The notes under the pieces are model-generated. The model saw nothing but the letters and a program-made list of their open reading frames with translations. It was not told the DNA's origin and searched no databases. From assembly GCF_003355475.1 (NCBI RefSeq), contig NZ_CP031356.1, positions 2,604,001 to 2,668,000 of the forward strand: a DNA stretch of 64,000 nt. The letters are read 5' to 3'. Position numbers and translations under genes: made by a program. The stretch is from Brachybacterium saurashtrense (lineage in GTDB: Bacteria > Actinomycetota > Actinomycetes > Actinomycetales > Dermabacteraceae). Each line of letters starts with the position of its first letter. Position 1 is the first letter of the stretch. This document shows, one piece after another, positions 29,243 to 38,759 of this stretch.

Positions 29243-32200
29243 TCAGCGCACCGCGTTCTCGTCGATGATCTCGAGGACCTTCCCGCCCAGGAGCTTCTCG
29301 ACCACCTCGCGGCCGTTGCGGGTGGAGACCACCGCGTCCTCGTCGTCCCGCGTGGCGCCGCCGGTGGGGTCCACCTCGACCTCCGGAGACGCGGAGGCGG
29401 CACCGCGCCCGGCACGGGCGCGCTGGGACGCGGAGAGCGAGGCCTGCGCCGCCTCCCGCGCCAGTGCGGCCCCGCTGCGGGGCGCGGACGGGGCGGGGGC
29501 CGCGGCAGGCGCCTGGGGGGAGGCCTGCCCGGTGGGGGCGGGGGCGCGGTCCGGGCCCGGGGCGGCGGCGCCGGAGCTCCAGCTCGTGCTCGGCGCGACG
29601 GCGGGGGCCGCGGAGGTCTCCCACGCCGCGGACGGTGCGGCTCCCGACGCGGCCGCATCGGGCGCGTCCTCGGCCGCGGGGCTGCTCGGTGCGGGGCGGG
29701 AGCGGATCACGCGGCCCTCGGCGAGGGCGCGCCGGAGCGCCGCCTGGCCGAAGGTGCGCGGCTCCTCCGGCGGGAGCGAGTCCCGGCCCTCGTCCTCGAC
29801 CTCCGGCACCTCGCCGCCAGGGGCCTGCGACGCCGAGTGCGGCTGGGGGCGCGGCTCCGGCTGTCCCTGCGGCTGCGGCTCCGGCCTGCCGGGTTGCTGC
29901 CCCTGGGCCTGCGGCTGCCCCTGGGCCTGCGGCTGCCCCTGGGGTTGGGGCTGGGCCTGCGGCTGCTCCTGTGGCGCGGGCGCCCATCCTCCGCCGGGCG
30001 CGGAGGGCGGCGGAGCGGAGTAGTCCTCGTCGCGGGGGTCCGGCGGGTAGGGGTCGTCGGGCTCGGGAGCGAAGTCCTCCACCCTGTCCGGCACCGCGGC
30101 GGAGGGCCCGGACTGCGCGGCCCGGGCGGCGGCGCGCAGGGCGCGCTCCGAGGCACGCTGACCGGCCGAGACGGGCTCCGGCGCCGCCGCATCGGCCGGG
30201 GCGGGCGGCGCCAAGGCGGCGCCGGCGGCAGACGCACCCGCGGCGGACGAGGCGGGGGCGGCCGCGGACCATGCCGTCGGCGCGGGGGCGGACGGCGCAG
30301 CGGCGGCCGGCGCCGCAGCGGTCGGTGCGCCGTCCCGCGGAGTCATCGCTCCCGCCGCCGCGCCCCAGGGCGCGTTCCCGCCCCCGGACGGGGCACCCGC
30401 CGGCGCTCCGGACCCGCGCGGCGCCGGGCCGTCGCCAGCGCCACCGGTGTGGCGGGGCGGAGCACCGCCGGACCCACCGGTGGGAGCGTCACCCGGGCCA
30501 CCGGACGGACCGCCGCCGGGCCCACCGATGGGGGCTCCTCCCGCGCCGCTGGGCCCGCCGGAGGGAGCACCGCCCGGTCCGCCGGCGTGGCCGCCTCCGC
30601 CGCCGGGGCCGGGGTCCTCCCCCACCACGGCCTCGACCGTGATCTCGGTGTGCATGATGCGCCGCACGGCGTCGGCGAGGTTCTCCGCGGCGGTGCCGCG
30701 GTGGAAGGCGCTGACCAGTCCGTCGGTGCGGAAGCCGAGCACCAGGGTGCTGCCGCGGGTGGCGTGCACGTGGCCGTTCTGCGAGATCAGCGCCCAGCTG
30801 GGCCGGCGGATCTGCTGCAGCTCGTCGAGGATCGCGGACCAGTGGCCGCGCACGGCGTCGGCGTCGAGGCCGCCCGCCGGATCGGGCTGCGCAGGCGGCG
30901 CGGACTCCTGCGGCGCCCCCGGACCGGCCTGCGCCTGCGGCGCGGCCTCGGGCGGTGCCTGCGGCGCCGGGACCGACGGGGCGGCCTCCTGCGACGGGGC
31001 CGATGACGCGGACTCCTGCGCCGGGCCGGACGGCGCGGCGCTCCCCCACGGTGCCGATTCGCGCGTCTGCTGCGCCGGAGGGGCCGCGGCCTCGGCCGCC
31101 GCCTGGCGCGGCGCCTCGGGAGCGGCCGGGGCGGGCTTGCTCGGCGCCGGGGCACCCTGTGCGGGGGCGGCGCCGCCGGGAGCGCGGCCGCCGCGGGCCT
31201 GCCGGGCGGCCTCCACCTTCTCCTGCGCGATGCGTCGCGCCTCCTCCCGGCCTCCGGACGGCGCCTGCGCGGCGCCCGGCGCGGTCTCGGCGCGCCCGCC
31301 CCGCCCCGTCTGCGCACCGGGGCTCTCCGCGCCGGCGGAGCCGCCGCCGGGCGCCGCGCCGCCCGGGGCGCCCGCCTCCCCGGCGGCGAGCGCGGCCCGC
31401 TCGTGGCGCAGCACCAGGCGGGCGGCGAGCAGCTCGAGGTGCAGGCGCGGCGAGGTGGCGCCGCTCATCGTCGAGAGGGTCTCGTGGACCAGGTCCCCGC
31501 ACTGGGAGAGGTCGGCGGGGGCGAGCATCGCGGCCTGGCCGCGCATGCTCTCGAGCTCGTCGGCCGGGACCTGGGGCAGCAGGTCAGCGCCCTTGTCCGG
31601 CACGGCGGCGAGGACGATCAGGTCACGCAGCCGCTCCAGGAGGTCCTCGACGAAGCGGCGCGGCTCGTGCCCGGTGGCCAGGACATGCTCCACCGCCGCA
31701 TACAGCGCGGCCGCGTCCCGCTGTGCGATCGCGGTGATCGCGCTGTCCAGCAGGGACGTGTCGGTGAAGCCCAGCAGCGCGATCGCGGTGGGGAAGTCGA
31801 GGCCGTCCTCCCCGGCGCCGGCCATCAGCTGGTCCAGCACCGACATGGAGTCGCGGGCGGAGCCGCCGCCGGCCCGCACCACCAGCGGCATCACGCCCTC
31901 GCCCACCTGCACGCCCTCCGCGTCGCAGACCTCGTCGAGGTACGGGCCCAGCACCTGCGGCGGGATCAGCCGGAAGGGGTAGTGGTGGGTGCGGGAGCGG
32001 ATGGTGCCGATCACCTTGTCCGGCTCGGTGGTGGCGAAGACGAACTTCACGTGCTCCGGCGGCTCCTCCACCAGCTTCAGCAGGGCGTTGAAGCCCGCGG
32101 AGGTGACCATGTGGGCCTCGTCGATGATGAAAACCTTGTAGCGGTCCCGCACCGGGGCGAAGGAGGCGCGCTCGCGCAGCTCGCGGGCATCGTCCACACC

Positions 32201-32500
32201 GCCATGGCTGGCGGCGTCGATCTCGACCACGTCGAGGCTGCCGGAGCCGCCGCGGGCCAGGTCGCGGCAGGAGTCGCAGGTGCCGCAGGGGGTGTCGGTG
32301 GGACCCTCGGCGCAGTTCAGGCAACGGGCGAGGATGCGGGCCGAGGTGGTCTTGCCGCAGCCGCGCGGGCCCGAGAAGAGGTACGCGTGCCCCACCCGGC
32401 CGGCGCGCAGGGCACGCCGCAGCGGCGTGGTGACGTGGTCCTGGCCGATCACCTCGGCGAAGGACTCAGGGCGGTAACGACGGTACAGAGCGGTGGCCAC
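29243..32500 (-). CDS. dnaX: DNA polymerase III gamma/tau subunit, unusually long
   Basis: This 1085-aa clamp-loader subunit has the N-terminal AAA+ ATPase YRRYRPESFAEVIGQDHV, Walker A GPRGCGKTTSARIL, the four-Cys zinc module (CLNCAEGPTDTPCGTCDSC) and Walker B VFIIDEAHMV. The lid and collar domains end near residue 370. The rest is mostly low-complexity Ala/Pro/Gly/Gln sequence, broken by one folded segment of about 130 residues near 540-625 (WSAILDELQQIRRPSWALIS) that fits tau domain V. QPQAQGQPQ repeats occur near 860-900. Escherichia coli tau is 643 aa. The extreme end (VVEKLLGGKVLEIID) is again conserved-looking. No programmed frameshift site was recognised. Confidence 0.94.
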   Translation of the reverse strand: MATALYRRYRPESFAEVIGQDHVTTPLRRALRAGRVGHAYLFSGPRGCGKTTSARILARCLNCAEGPTDTPCGTCDSCRDLARGGSGSLDVVEIDAASHGGVDDARELRERASFAPVRDRYKVFIIDEAHMVTSAGFNALLKLVEEPPEHVKFVFATTEPDKVIGTIRSRTHHYPFRLIPPQVLGPYLDEVCDAEGVQVGEGVMPLVVRAGGGSARDSMSVLDQLMAGAGEDGLDFPTAIALLGFTDTSLLDSAITAIAQRDAAALYAAVEHVLATGHEPRRFVEDLLERLRDLIVLAAVPDKGADLLPQVPADELESMRGQAAMLAPADLSQCGDLVHETLSTMSGATSPRLHLELLAARLVLRHERAALAAGEAGAPGGAAPGGGSAGAESPGAQTGRGGRAETAPGAAQAPSGGREEARRIAQEKVEAARQARGGRAPGGAAPAQGAPAPSKPAPAAPEAPRQAAAEAAAPPAQQTRESAPWGSAAPSGPAQESASSAPSQEAAPSVPAPQAPPEAAPQAQAGPGAPQESAPPAQPDPAGGLDADAVRGHWSAILDELQQIRRPSWALISQNGHVHATRGSTLVLGFRTDGLVSAFHRGTAAENLADAVRRIMHTEITVEAVVGEDPGPGGGGGHAGGPGGAPSGGPSGAGGAPIGGPGGGPSGGPGDAPTGGSGGAPPRHTGGAGDGPAPRGSGAPAGAPSGGGNAPWGAAAGAMTPRDGAPTAAAPAAAAPSAPAPTAWSAAAPASSAAGASAAGAALAPPAPADAAAPEPVSAGQRASERALRAAARAAQSGPSAAVPDRVEDFAPEPDDPYPPDPRDEDYSAPPPSAPGGGWAPAPQEQPQAQPQPQGQPQAQGQPQAQGQQPGRPEPQPQGQPEPRPQPHSASQAPGGEVPEVEDEGRDSLPPEEPRTFGQAALRRALAEGRVIRSRPAPSSPAAEDAPDAAASGAAPSAAWETSAAPAVAPSTSWSSGAAAPGPDRAPAPTGQASPQAPAAAPAPSAPRSGAALAREAAQASLSASQRARAGRGAASASPEVEVDPTGGATRDDEDAVVSTRNGREVVEKLLGGKVLEIIDENAVR

Positions 32501-32631
32501 CCCGACAGGCTAGTCGAGGCCGCCCACGCTCCTCACCCGTCGGGGGACGGGCGAGCGGTGGGGAGGGAGGGCCCGGGCAACGATCGCGCAGTGGCGGCAT
32601 CTGGCAACGTCTGCCATGCCATGCTGTGCGC

Positions 32632-34065
32632 ATGCCCTCCACCGCGCACCGTGCTCGTCGGCCGCTCGGCGTCGTGCTGATCGGCCCGGCACTGATGGTC
32701 CTCGTGCCGCTGGGCACCTTCGCAGTGGGGGTCTCCACCTCCTCCCGGAGCGCCGCCCCCTTCGTCGCTATCGCGGTGCTGCATCTGCTGATGCTCACGG
32801 CCGCGGCCTGGCTCACGGTGCGGGCGCTGCGTGAGACGGAGAGGTGGCGCCCCGTCGATCTGGCCGGGCCGATGAGTCTCGCGATCGGTGCTGGCGCTTC
32901 TCTGTTCCTGACCTCCGCGCTCGCCCGAGCGATTGGCATTCAGGGCACTGCGGTGCCTCGCCTGCGAAACGGCATCCCGGAGCCGGCGGACTTTCCCTTC
33001 GTGGCCGCCGTCGGACTCGCGTGCGCGGTGCTCCTGGGCGCGGCTCTGTCCGCTGTCGTTCCACCGATGCGCGAAGTCCTGGTCCTCCTGCGGAGGTGCC
33101 TGGCCCGCTGGAGGTCCGGGCAGGAGGCCGCGGCATCCGAGGGTGACGCGCGTAGCGCGGCAGGCACCGAGGCACGGAGCCCGGACCACGATTCCGATCT
33201 CGCGCCGGCACCCGTGCGCTATGCGACCTCCGAGAGAGACGGCATACTCGCGCGGCTCCTCTCCCCTCTCACACGGGTGCTGATAGTCCTGGCTGGGCTC
33301 ACGTCCCTGGGCTGCCTGGTGGTGTTCTCGCTGACCGCGCAGGATCCGCGCACCGCCGAGCTGCTCACCATCGGTGTCACGCTCCTCCCCGCACTGCCGA
33401 TGGTGTGGGCGGTGCTGGAGTCGCTGTGGCGACTGGACGAGAGCCTCGGGACGATCATGGCGGCGCTGTGGCGCACGATGACCGGTCCCTTCGTGATCGC
33501 CCCGCTCCTCGTGGCCCCGATGTTGCTCGTGGGTGCGCTGCCGCCGGTGCGTCAGGGATTCTCCGCGCAGCACATGGCCACTATCGGTGATGGGGGCCTG
33601 GTCGCCGCCGACGCCTCCGTGTTCAGCTTTCTGGGCGCCGGCGCTGCGATCGCGCTGGCCGCCGGCGTGGGGGGCGGTCTGGCGGTGAGCGTGGCCGTGG
33701 TGATCCCCGTCGTCGCGCTCCTGCGTCCGCTGCAGATGGTGGCCGAGAACGAGATGAGCATGGACATCGTCCATCGCCGACGCAACGTCGCCGCGGTGCG
33801 GGCGATGGCCGCGACGATCGTGATGATCTTCGTGTTCTCGACCCTGATGGCCCTGTATCAGAACGGCCAGGCGCCGGGCTGGGCGGCCCTGCTGTCGCTT
33901 CTCGTGCTGGCAGGGCTGGTCGTCGCGGTGTTCTTCCTGCAGAGGGTGGATCACGAGGCGCGAGCGCGCTCCGGGACCTCGGCACGGGTGGGGAATCCCG
34001 CCGACCCACGACCCCCGCGCCTCCGTCCAGGAGGAGACGACGACGGGCCCAGTGACCACCGCTGA
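32632..34065 (+). CDS. Multi-pass membrane protein of unknown function
   Basis: This 477-aa protein has about ten hydrophobic segments, beginning LGVVLIGPALMVLVPLGTFAV. Cytoplasmic-looking charged loops lie near residues 165-205 (Arg/Ala/Glu-rich). It has no motif I recognise; the SLWRLDESLGTIMAALWRTM stretch lies between segments. A GTG two codons earlier (32626) is an alternative start. Its composition is slightly less GC-biased than its neighbours. It is divergent from dnaX and overlaps the next small gene by 14 bp. Confidence 0.75.
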   Translation: MPSTAHRARRPLGVVLIGPALMVLVPLGTFAVGVSTSSRSAAPFVAIAVLHLLMLTAAAWLTVRALRETERWRPVDLAGPMSLAIGAGASLFLTSALARAIGIQGTAVPRLRNGIPEPADFPFVAAVGLACAVLLGAALSAVVPPMREVLVLLRRCLARWRSGQEAAASEGDARSAAGTEARSPDHDSDLAPAPVRYATSERDGILARLLSPLTRVLIVLAGLTSLGCLVVFSLTAQDPRTAELLTIGVTLLPALPMVWAVLESLWRLDESLGTIMAALWRTMTGPFVIAPLLVAPMLLVGALPPVRQGFSAQHMATIGDGGLVAADASVFSFLGAGAAIALAAGVGGGLAVSVAVVIPVVALLRPLQMVAENEMSMDIVHRRRNVAAVRAMAATIVMIFVFSTLMALYQNGQAPGWAALLSLLVLAGLVVAVFFLQRVDHEARARSGTSARVGNPADPRPPRLRPGGDDDGPSDHR

Positions 34066-34297
34066 GCGCACGCAGGCCGGGGAGTTCGCCTGGCTGCTCG
34101 GGCGCGGTGCCCCGCAGGACGCGGACCGGCGCGGCATCTACGGTCCGGGCAGCGGCTGGGCCACCCTCGCCGACCCGGAGGGCACTCAGTTCTGCGTGCT
34201 GCTCTCCCCGGCCGAGCGGGCCGAGTTCCTCGCCGCGCACGGGGACGCCTCCGCGGCCTCGCCCTCCTCGCCGGATCCGTCCGCCGCCACCGGCTGA
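34052..34297 (+). CDS. Small protein resembling the C-terminus of a VOC/glyoxalase-like domain
   Basis: This 81-aa frame starts at GTG 34052, with GGAGGAG about 15 nt upstream. The segment GSGWATLADPEGTQFCVLLSPAE matches the closing strand of vicinal-oxygen-chelate (glyoxalase-like) proteins, where an Asp-Pro-Glu-Gly/Asn-Phe-Cys run is typical. It is much shorter than a complete VOC domain, so it is either a fragment or a partner subunit. Its last 37 codons overlap the 3' end of the convergent membrane-protein gene. Confidence 0.45.
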   Translation: MTTAERTQAGEFAWLLGRGAPQDADRRGIYGPGSGWATLADPEGTQFCVLLSPAERAEFLAAHGDASAASPSSPDPSAATG

Positions 34298-35361
34298 ACC
34301 GCCTCCTCGGGCACGGCGGCGCCGCCGGCCTCCTCCTGCGCATCGGCGGCCCCGCGGGACTGCGCCCCCTCCGTCCGCGCGCCCTCCGTCCGCACGCCCG
34401 CGGGGCGTTCGGCCCGGGCACTCGCGGGCCGTTCGGCGCGGGCACTCGCGGCGAGCTCCCGACGGCGATGGGCGATCCCCGAGTAGGTCGCCGCGAACAC
34501 GGCCACCACCACGAGCACCGGCACCAGCACGTCGATCACCCAACCCGGCACGTCGACGGGCAGGGTGATCTCCGGCAGCAGGCCGAGCAGCCACCGGACC
34601 GCGTCCCTGAGCGGTGACAGCAGCGTGTCGATCACCTCGCGCACCGGCCGCGTCACCTCGGCGATCCACTCCCGCGCCGGTGCGGTGGCCCGCGAGATCT
34701 CCTCGACGACAGGCCGGATCCGCGCCTCGATCCACGCCTCCACCGGGTCCAGCAGTCCGCTGAACAGGGCTCCGAACCCCAGCAGCGGGATCAGGAACTT
34801 CGCCCCCTTCGCCGCCGCGGCCAGCAGCGCGAAGCGGACGGGATGCGCCGCGCGGGTCGCATCGCGCACGGCCGACGGCGAGCCCTCCGACGGGACCAGG
34901 TGCGTGGTGCGGAAGCCGTGGCGGATCTCCACCTCCCCGGCGCCGCCGAATCCGGTGGTGCGGATCGTGATCCTCTCGGAGTCGACGTGCTCGGCGTCCG
35001 GCCGGGGGCGGCGCACCGTGCAGTCCGCGCCGGTGAAGTGCTCGGCCACCCGGAAGCGCAGGTCGTCCTCGCCGGGCGCGGGCGCCCCCGTCGGCCCCGG
35101 CGCCCCGTTTTGCCCGTCGTCCCCCGGCGCCTCGCGCTCTCGTGCCTCGAGCGCCTTCTGCTCGGCCTTCGGAGCGTGCTCCACCCCGTCGACGACCACC
35201 GTGAAGGAGGTGTCGAGGAGGCGATGGCGCACCCGGACCAGGTAGTCGTGATCCCCCGCGACGCCGTGGTACTCGACGTCCGCCGCGAACCGGCCGGGCT
35301 CACGCACGCCGAAGGCGTCGGGGTCCGGCTCCCCATCCCGCTCCTCGACGCTCTCCTGCAT
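34186..35361 (-). CDS. Putative membrane protein with C-terminal transmembrane segment
   Basis: This 391-aa protein has an N-terminal soluble region (residues about 20-180) with beta-rich, charged sequence such as VEYHGVAGDHDYLVRVRHRL and GFGGAGEVEIRHGF. A hydrophobic stretch follows near 190-215 (LLAAAAKGAKFLIPLLGFGAL), then an amphipathic helical region. A strong transmembrane helix lies near 300 (WVIDVLVPVLVVVAVFAA). The tail is low-complexity, with an ARAERPAS repeat. The ATG at 35361 has GGAGG upstream. I do not recognise the family. The 3' end overlaps the small plus-strand gene by 112 bp. Confidence 0.7.
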   Translation of the reverse strand: MQESVEERDGEPDPDAFGVREPGRFAADVEYHGVAGDHDYLVRVRHRLLDTSFTVVVDGVEHAPKAEQKALEAREREAPGDDGQNGAPGPTGAPAPGEDDLRFRVAEHFTGADCTVRRPRPDAEHVDSERITIRTTGFGGAGEVEIRHGFRTTHLVPSEGSPSAVRDATRAAHPVRFALLAAAAKGAKFLIPLLGFGALFSGLLDPVEAWIEARIRPVVEEISRATAPAREWIAEVTRPVREVIDTLLSPLRDAVRWLLGLLPEITLPVDVPGWVIDVLVPVLVVVAVFAATYSGIAHRRRELAASARAERPASARAERPAGVRTEGARTEGAQSRGAADAQEEAGGAAVPEEAVQPVAADGSGEEGEAAEASPCAARNSARSAGESSTQN

Positions 35362-35547
35362 GCCTCCATCGTGCCCGGACGGCGAGCGGTGCACATCCTC
35401 CGGACGGACGGCGTCGCCCGGCGGCCGGGCCCCGGGGACGACCGACTCTCGTCGGGGACGGACCGAAGGTGCACGCCACCCCAAAGCTCGTCCCCGCACC
35501 CCGCCCCGCCCTCAAAGTTCACCTAATGTGACCCCATAGCGCTCTAG

Positions 35548-35585
35548 TTGAAAGCGGGACGAGAGGCGCGTAACGTCTCGCATCG
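35548..35585 (+). promoter_or_regulatory. Promoter for a leaderless dicarboxylate symporter transcript
   Basis: TTGAAA (35548-35553) and TAACGT (35571-35576) have the ideal 17-bp spacing and lie in a locally AT-richer patch. The GTG start at 35585 is eight bases after the -10 and no ribosome binding site exists, so the mRNA probably begins at the start codon. Confidence 0.6.
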
Positions 35586-37078
35586 TGAGCACTTCGACAT
35601 CCCCCACCTCCTCCGAGACCCGTCGGCCCAGCCCGCTGACGGCGATCTTCCGCATCCCCTTCGGGTGGCAGGTCCTCATCGGCCTCGCCCTCGGCGTGAT
35701 CCTCGGCCTCGTCGCCGCCCAGATGGGCCCGGTCTCCCCCACCGACGCGAACCCCGACGGCGACAACTGGCTGACCACCACCCTCAGCACGATCGGCGGC
35801 ATCTTCGTGACGCTGCTGAAGGCGCTGGTGCCGCCGCTGATCTTCCTCGCGATCGTCACCTCGATCGCGAACCTGCGCAACGTCACCAACGCCGCGCGCC
35901 TGGCCTGGAAGACCCTGCTCTGGTTCGGCATCACCGCCCTCATCGCGGTCTCCATCGGCATCGCGCTGGGCGCCCTCACGAGCCCCGGCGAGAACTCCGG
36001 CGTGAGCGCGGACGCCGCCGAGGCCTCCTCCACCCAGGGCGGCTGGCTCGACTTCCTCACGGGCCTCGTCCCCTCGAACTTCCTGGGCATCACCGGCAGC
36101 GCGAGCGATGACGGCTCCGTCTCCCTGAGCTTCAACGCCCTGCAGATCCTCGTCATCTCCATCGCCGTGGGCATCGCGGTGCTGAAGGTGGGCGAGAAGG
36201 CCGAGCCGTTCCTGCGCTTCACCGGCTCCGCCCTGGAGATCGTGCAGAAGCTGCTGTGGTGGGTGATCCGCCTGGCCCCGATCGGCACCGTCGGCCTGCT
36301 CGGCAACGCCGTCGCCTCCTACGGCTGGGAGGCCATCGGCCAGCTCGGCGTGTTCGTGGCCGACGTCTACATCGGCATGCTGATCGTGCTGCTGGTGGTC
36401 TACCCCGTGCTGCTGCGCGCCAACGGCCTCTCCATCGCCTCGTTCTTCCGCGGCGTCTGGCCGGCGACCTCGCTGGGCTTCGTCTCCCGCTCCTCGCTGG
36501 GCACCATGCCGATGACCCAGACGGTCACCGAGCGGATGGGCGTGCCGCGCCACTACGCCTCCTTCTCGGTGCCGCTGGGCGCGACCACCAAGATGGATGG
36601 CTGCGCCGCGATCTACCCCGCGCTCGCCGCGATCTTCGTCGCGAACTTCTACGGGGTGCCGCTGGGCGTCACCGACTACCTGCTGATCGTGCTGGTCTCC
36701 GTGCTCGGCTCCGCCGCGACCGCCGGCATGACCGGGGCCACCGTGATGCTCACCCTGACCCTGTCCACCCTGGGCCTCCCGCTCGAGGGCGTGGGCCTGC
36801 TGCTCGCGATCGACCCGATCCTGGACATGGGCCGCACCGCCCTGAACGTCACCGGCCAGTCGCTGGTGCCCGTGATCGTCGCCAAGCGCGAGAAGATCCT
36901 GGACAAGGCCGCCTACGACGCGGTGCGCCGCACCTCCTTCCAGGTCATCCAGGCCGAGGAGCGCGCGGAGGCCGACGCGGCCGCCGTGCAGGACGCCGCC
37001 GCGGCGACCGACGACGCAGCGCCCGCGACCGACGGCGACTCCGCCGGAGGGCGCGAGAAGGCCGGCGCCCCCGCCTGA
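35585..37078 (+). CDS. Dicarboxylate/amino acid:cation symporter (DAACS family)
   Basis: This 497-aa membrane carrier imports dicarboxylates such as succinate or C4-dicarboxylic amino acids (glutamate/aspartate) with protons or sodium. GWQVLIGLALGVILGL is the first membrane segment. The substrate-binding hairpin and helix carry SRSSLGTMPMTQTVTERMGV (serine-rich hairpin) and KMDGCAAIYPALAAIFVANF, and ATAGMTGATVMLTLTL and DPILDMGRTALNVTGQ complete the family signature. The C-terminal 35 residues are Ala/Asp-rich. It starts with GTG and is followed by a strong hairpin terminator, so it is probably a single-gene unit. Confidence 0.92.
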   Translation: MSTSTSPTSSETRRPSPLTAIFRIPFGWQVLIGLALGVILGLVAAQMGPVSPTDANPDGDNWLTTTLSTIGGIFVTLLKALVPPLIFLAIVTSIANLRNVTNAARLAWKTLLWFGITALIAVSIGIALGALTSPGENSGVSADAAEASSTQGGWLDFLTGLVPSNFLGITGSASDDGSVSLSFNALQILVISIAVGIAVLKVGEKAEPFLRFTGSALEIVQKLLWWVIRLAPIGTVGLLGNAVASYGWEAIGQLGVFVADVYIGMLIVLLVVYPVLLRANGLSIASFFRGVWPATSLGFVSRSSLGTMPMTQTVTERMGVPRHYASFSVPLGATTKMDGCAAIYPALAAIFVANFYGVPLGVTDYLLIVLVSVLGSAATAGMTGATVMLTLTLSTLGLPLEGVGLLLAIDPILDMGRTALNVTGQSLVPVIVAKREKILDKAAYDAVRRTSFQVIQAEERAEADAAAVQDAAAATDDAAPATDGDSAGGREKAGAPA

Positions 37079-37097
37079 CCCCCGCACGCCGCACGCC

Positions 37098-37134
37098 GAC
37101 GAGGCCCGCCCCCTGCCCGGGGGCGGGCCTCGTC
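37098..37134 (+). terminator. Hairpin terminator after the dicarboxylate symporter
   Basis: A perfect 15-bp GC-rich stem (37098-37112 with 37120-37134; arm GACGAGGCCCGCCCC) around a 7-bp loop, 20 bp after the stop codon. There is no T run, as is common in high-GC actinobacteria. Confidence 0.75.
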
Positions 37135-37386
37135 CGCCTCCACCGGCGCGGGGCCGCGCCGCGCGGAAGCCGGTGCGACGACGGGCATCGGCCGCCACCC
37201 GGCGTTCCCCGTCGTGGCCCCGCTGTGAGGTCACCGGCCCCTCAGCGCCGAGCCCTTGGCGACGCCCGGGCCGACCGCTACCGTGGGAGCGTCCTCTCGA
37301 CCCGGCGCCGGGTCGACCCCGCAGTGCATCTACCTCGGGTCCCCCAGGGGGATCGTCCAAGGCGGCACCACCCGTCCGGAGGATCC
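37135..37386. other. Intergenic region upstream of the MFS gene
   Basis: No gene is seen. TACCGT at 37279-37284 is a possible -10 element for the MFS gene, giving a leader of roughly 95 nt. GGAGG at the 3' end is its ribosome binding site. Confidence 0.4.
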
Positions 37387-38727
37387 ATGACCTCATCGCA
37401 TCCGAGCCCGCACCGCCCCGCCGCGCACCAGCCGCCGAGCACCCCGTCGACCGAGGCGCCGGCCCCCAGCCTGCGCGCCGCCGCCGGGACCGGGTACTTC
37501 CCCATCGCCTTCATCGCCCGGTTCCCCTTCGCGATGATGGTGGTGGGCACGCTCACCCTGGTGGTCTCGGCCCGCGAGTCGATCGCCCTGGGCGGCCTGA
37601 ACTCCGCCGTGCTGGGGCTCGGCTCCGCGCTGGTGGGCCCGCTGCTCGGCGCCGCGGCCGACAGGATCGGCCAGCGCCCCGTGATCCTGGCCTCCGGGAT
37701 CCTGAACTCGCTGGCCCTGCTGGCGCTGGCCTGGGTGGCGTTCAGCCCGCTGCCCGACCTCGCCGTGCTCGCCGTCGGGTTCGTGATCGGCGCGACCTCG
37801 CCGCAGATCGGCCCGTTCTCCCGCAGCCGCCTGGTGCACCTGATCCTCACGCGCCTGCCCGCCCCGCGGCGCGCCCACAGCCTCAACGCGACCATGGGCT
37901 ACGAATCCGCGGCCGACGAGACCGCCTTCGTGTTCGGCCCGGTGGTGGTGGGGCTGCTGGCCACGACGATGACGCCGGCCGCGCCGATGATCGGTGCGGC
38001 CGTCCTCACCCTCGTGTTCGTCACCGCCTTCGCCCTGCATCCCACCGCCCGCGCCTCCGCCCCGACCTCCGAGGAGCCCGTGCGGCAGGCTCCCGCGCGG
38101 GAGCTGCGCAGCCTGCGGGTGCTGGTGGTGGTGGCCGGCGCGCTCGGCGTGGGGCTCTTCTTCGGCACCGTGCTCACCTCGCTCACCTCCTTCCTCGCCG
38201 ACACCGGCCACGGCGACTCCGCCGGTCTGGTGTACGGGGTGATGGGGGTGGGGTCCACGATCCTGGCGCTGTCGATCGGGCTGTTCCCGCAGCGGTTCAC
38301 GCTCGCGGCGCGGTGGCTGGTGTTCTCCTCGCTGATGCTCGCGGCGATGATCGGCTTCGGGTTCGCGGGCGGGCTCACCGGCGTCGTCTGGGCGATGGCG
38401 ATCGCGGGCATCGGGATCGGGCCCACGATCGTGACGCTCTACAGCCTCGCCGCGGAGCGCTCCCCGCAGGGCCGCTCCGCCACCGTGATGACCATGCTGG
38501 GCTCGGCGACGATCGTCGGCCAGTCCGCGGCCTCGGCCCTCACCGGCGCGGTCGCCGAGCGTGCCGGCTCGCAGGTGGCGATGTGGCTGCCCGTCGGCGC
38601 CGCCGCCCTGGTGCTGCTGGCGGCGGTGGTCAACGCCCTGGGCCGACAGCGCGCCCTGCGCCGCGCCGCGCAGGACGTGGAGCGCGACGCGCGCCGGCTC
38701 CGGGAACTGCCCACCGAGCACCTCTGA
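37387..38727 (+). CDS. MFS transporter
   Basis: This 446-aa major facilitator superfamily protein has about 12 transmembrane segments after a 35-residue Pro/Ser-rich cytoplasmic start. The loop 2-3 motif is LLGAAADRIGQRPVILAS, matching MFS motif A (Gly-x3-Asp-Arg-x-Gly-x-Arg). It resembles drug or metabolite efflux members, but the substrate is not evident. GGAGGATCC places the ribosome binding site before the ATG. The hydrophilic end (DVERDARRLRELPTEHL) is charged and helical. Confidence 0.87.
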   Translation: MTSSHPSPHRPAAHQPPSTPSTEAPAPSLRAAAGTGYFPIAFIARFPFAMMVVGTLTLVVSARESIALGGLNSAVLGLGSALVGPLLGAAADRIGQRPVILASGILNSLALLALAWVAFSPLPDLAVLAVGFVIGATSPQIGPFSRSRLVHLILTRLPAPRRAHSLNATMGYESAADETAFVFGPVVVGLLATTMTPAAPMIGAAVLTLVFVTAFALHPTARASAPTSEEPVRQAPARELRSLRVLVVVAGALGVGLFFGTVLTSLTSFLADTGHGDSAGLVYGVMGVGSTILALSIGLFPQRFTLAARWLVFSSLMLAAMIGFGFAGGLTGVVWAMAIAGIGIGPTIVTLYSLAAERSPQGRSATVMTMLGSATIVGQSAASALTGAVAERAGSQVAMWLPVGAAALVLLAAVVNALGRQRALRRAAQDVERDARRLRELPTEHL

Positions 38728-38759
38728 GCGCGCCTGCGAGCGCGGCCGGGACGCGGGCC

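Noticed and set aside
32571-32620. Further copy of palindrome family 1
   Set aside because: GGGCAACGATCG resembles half of one arm, but no matching second arm is present.
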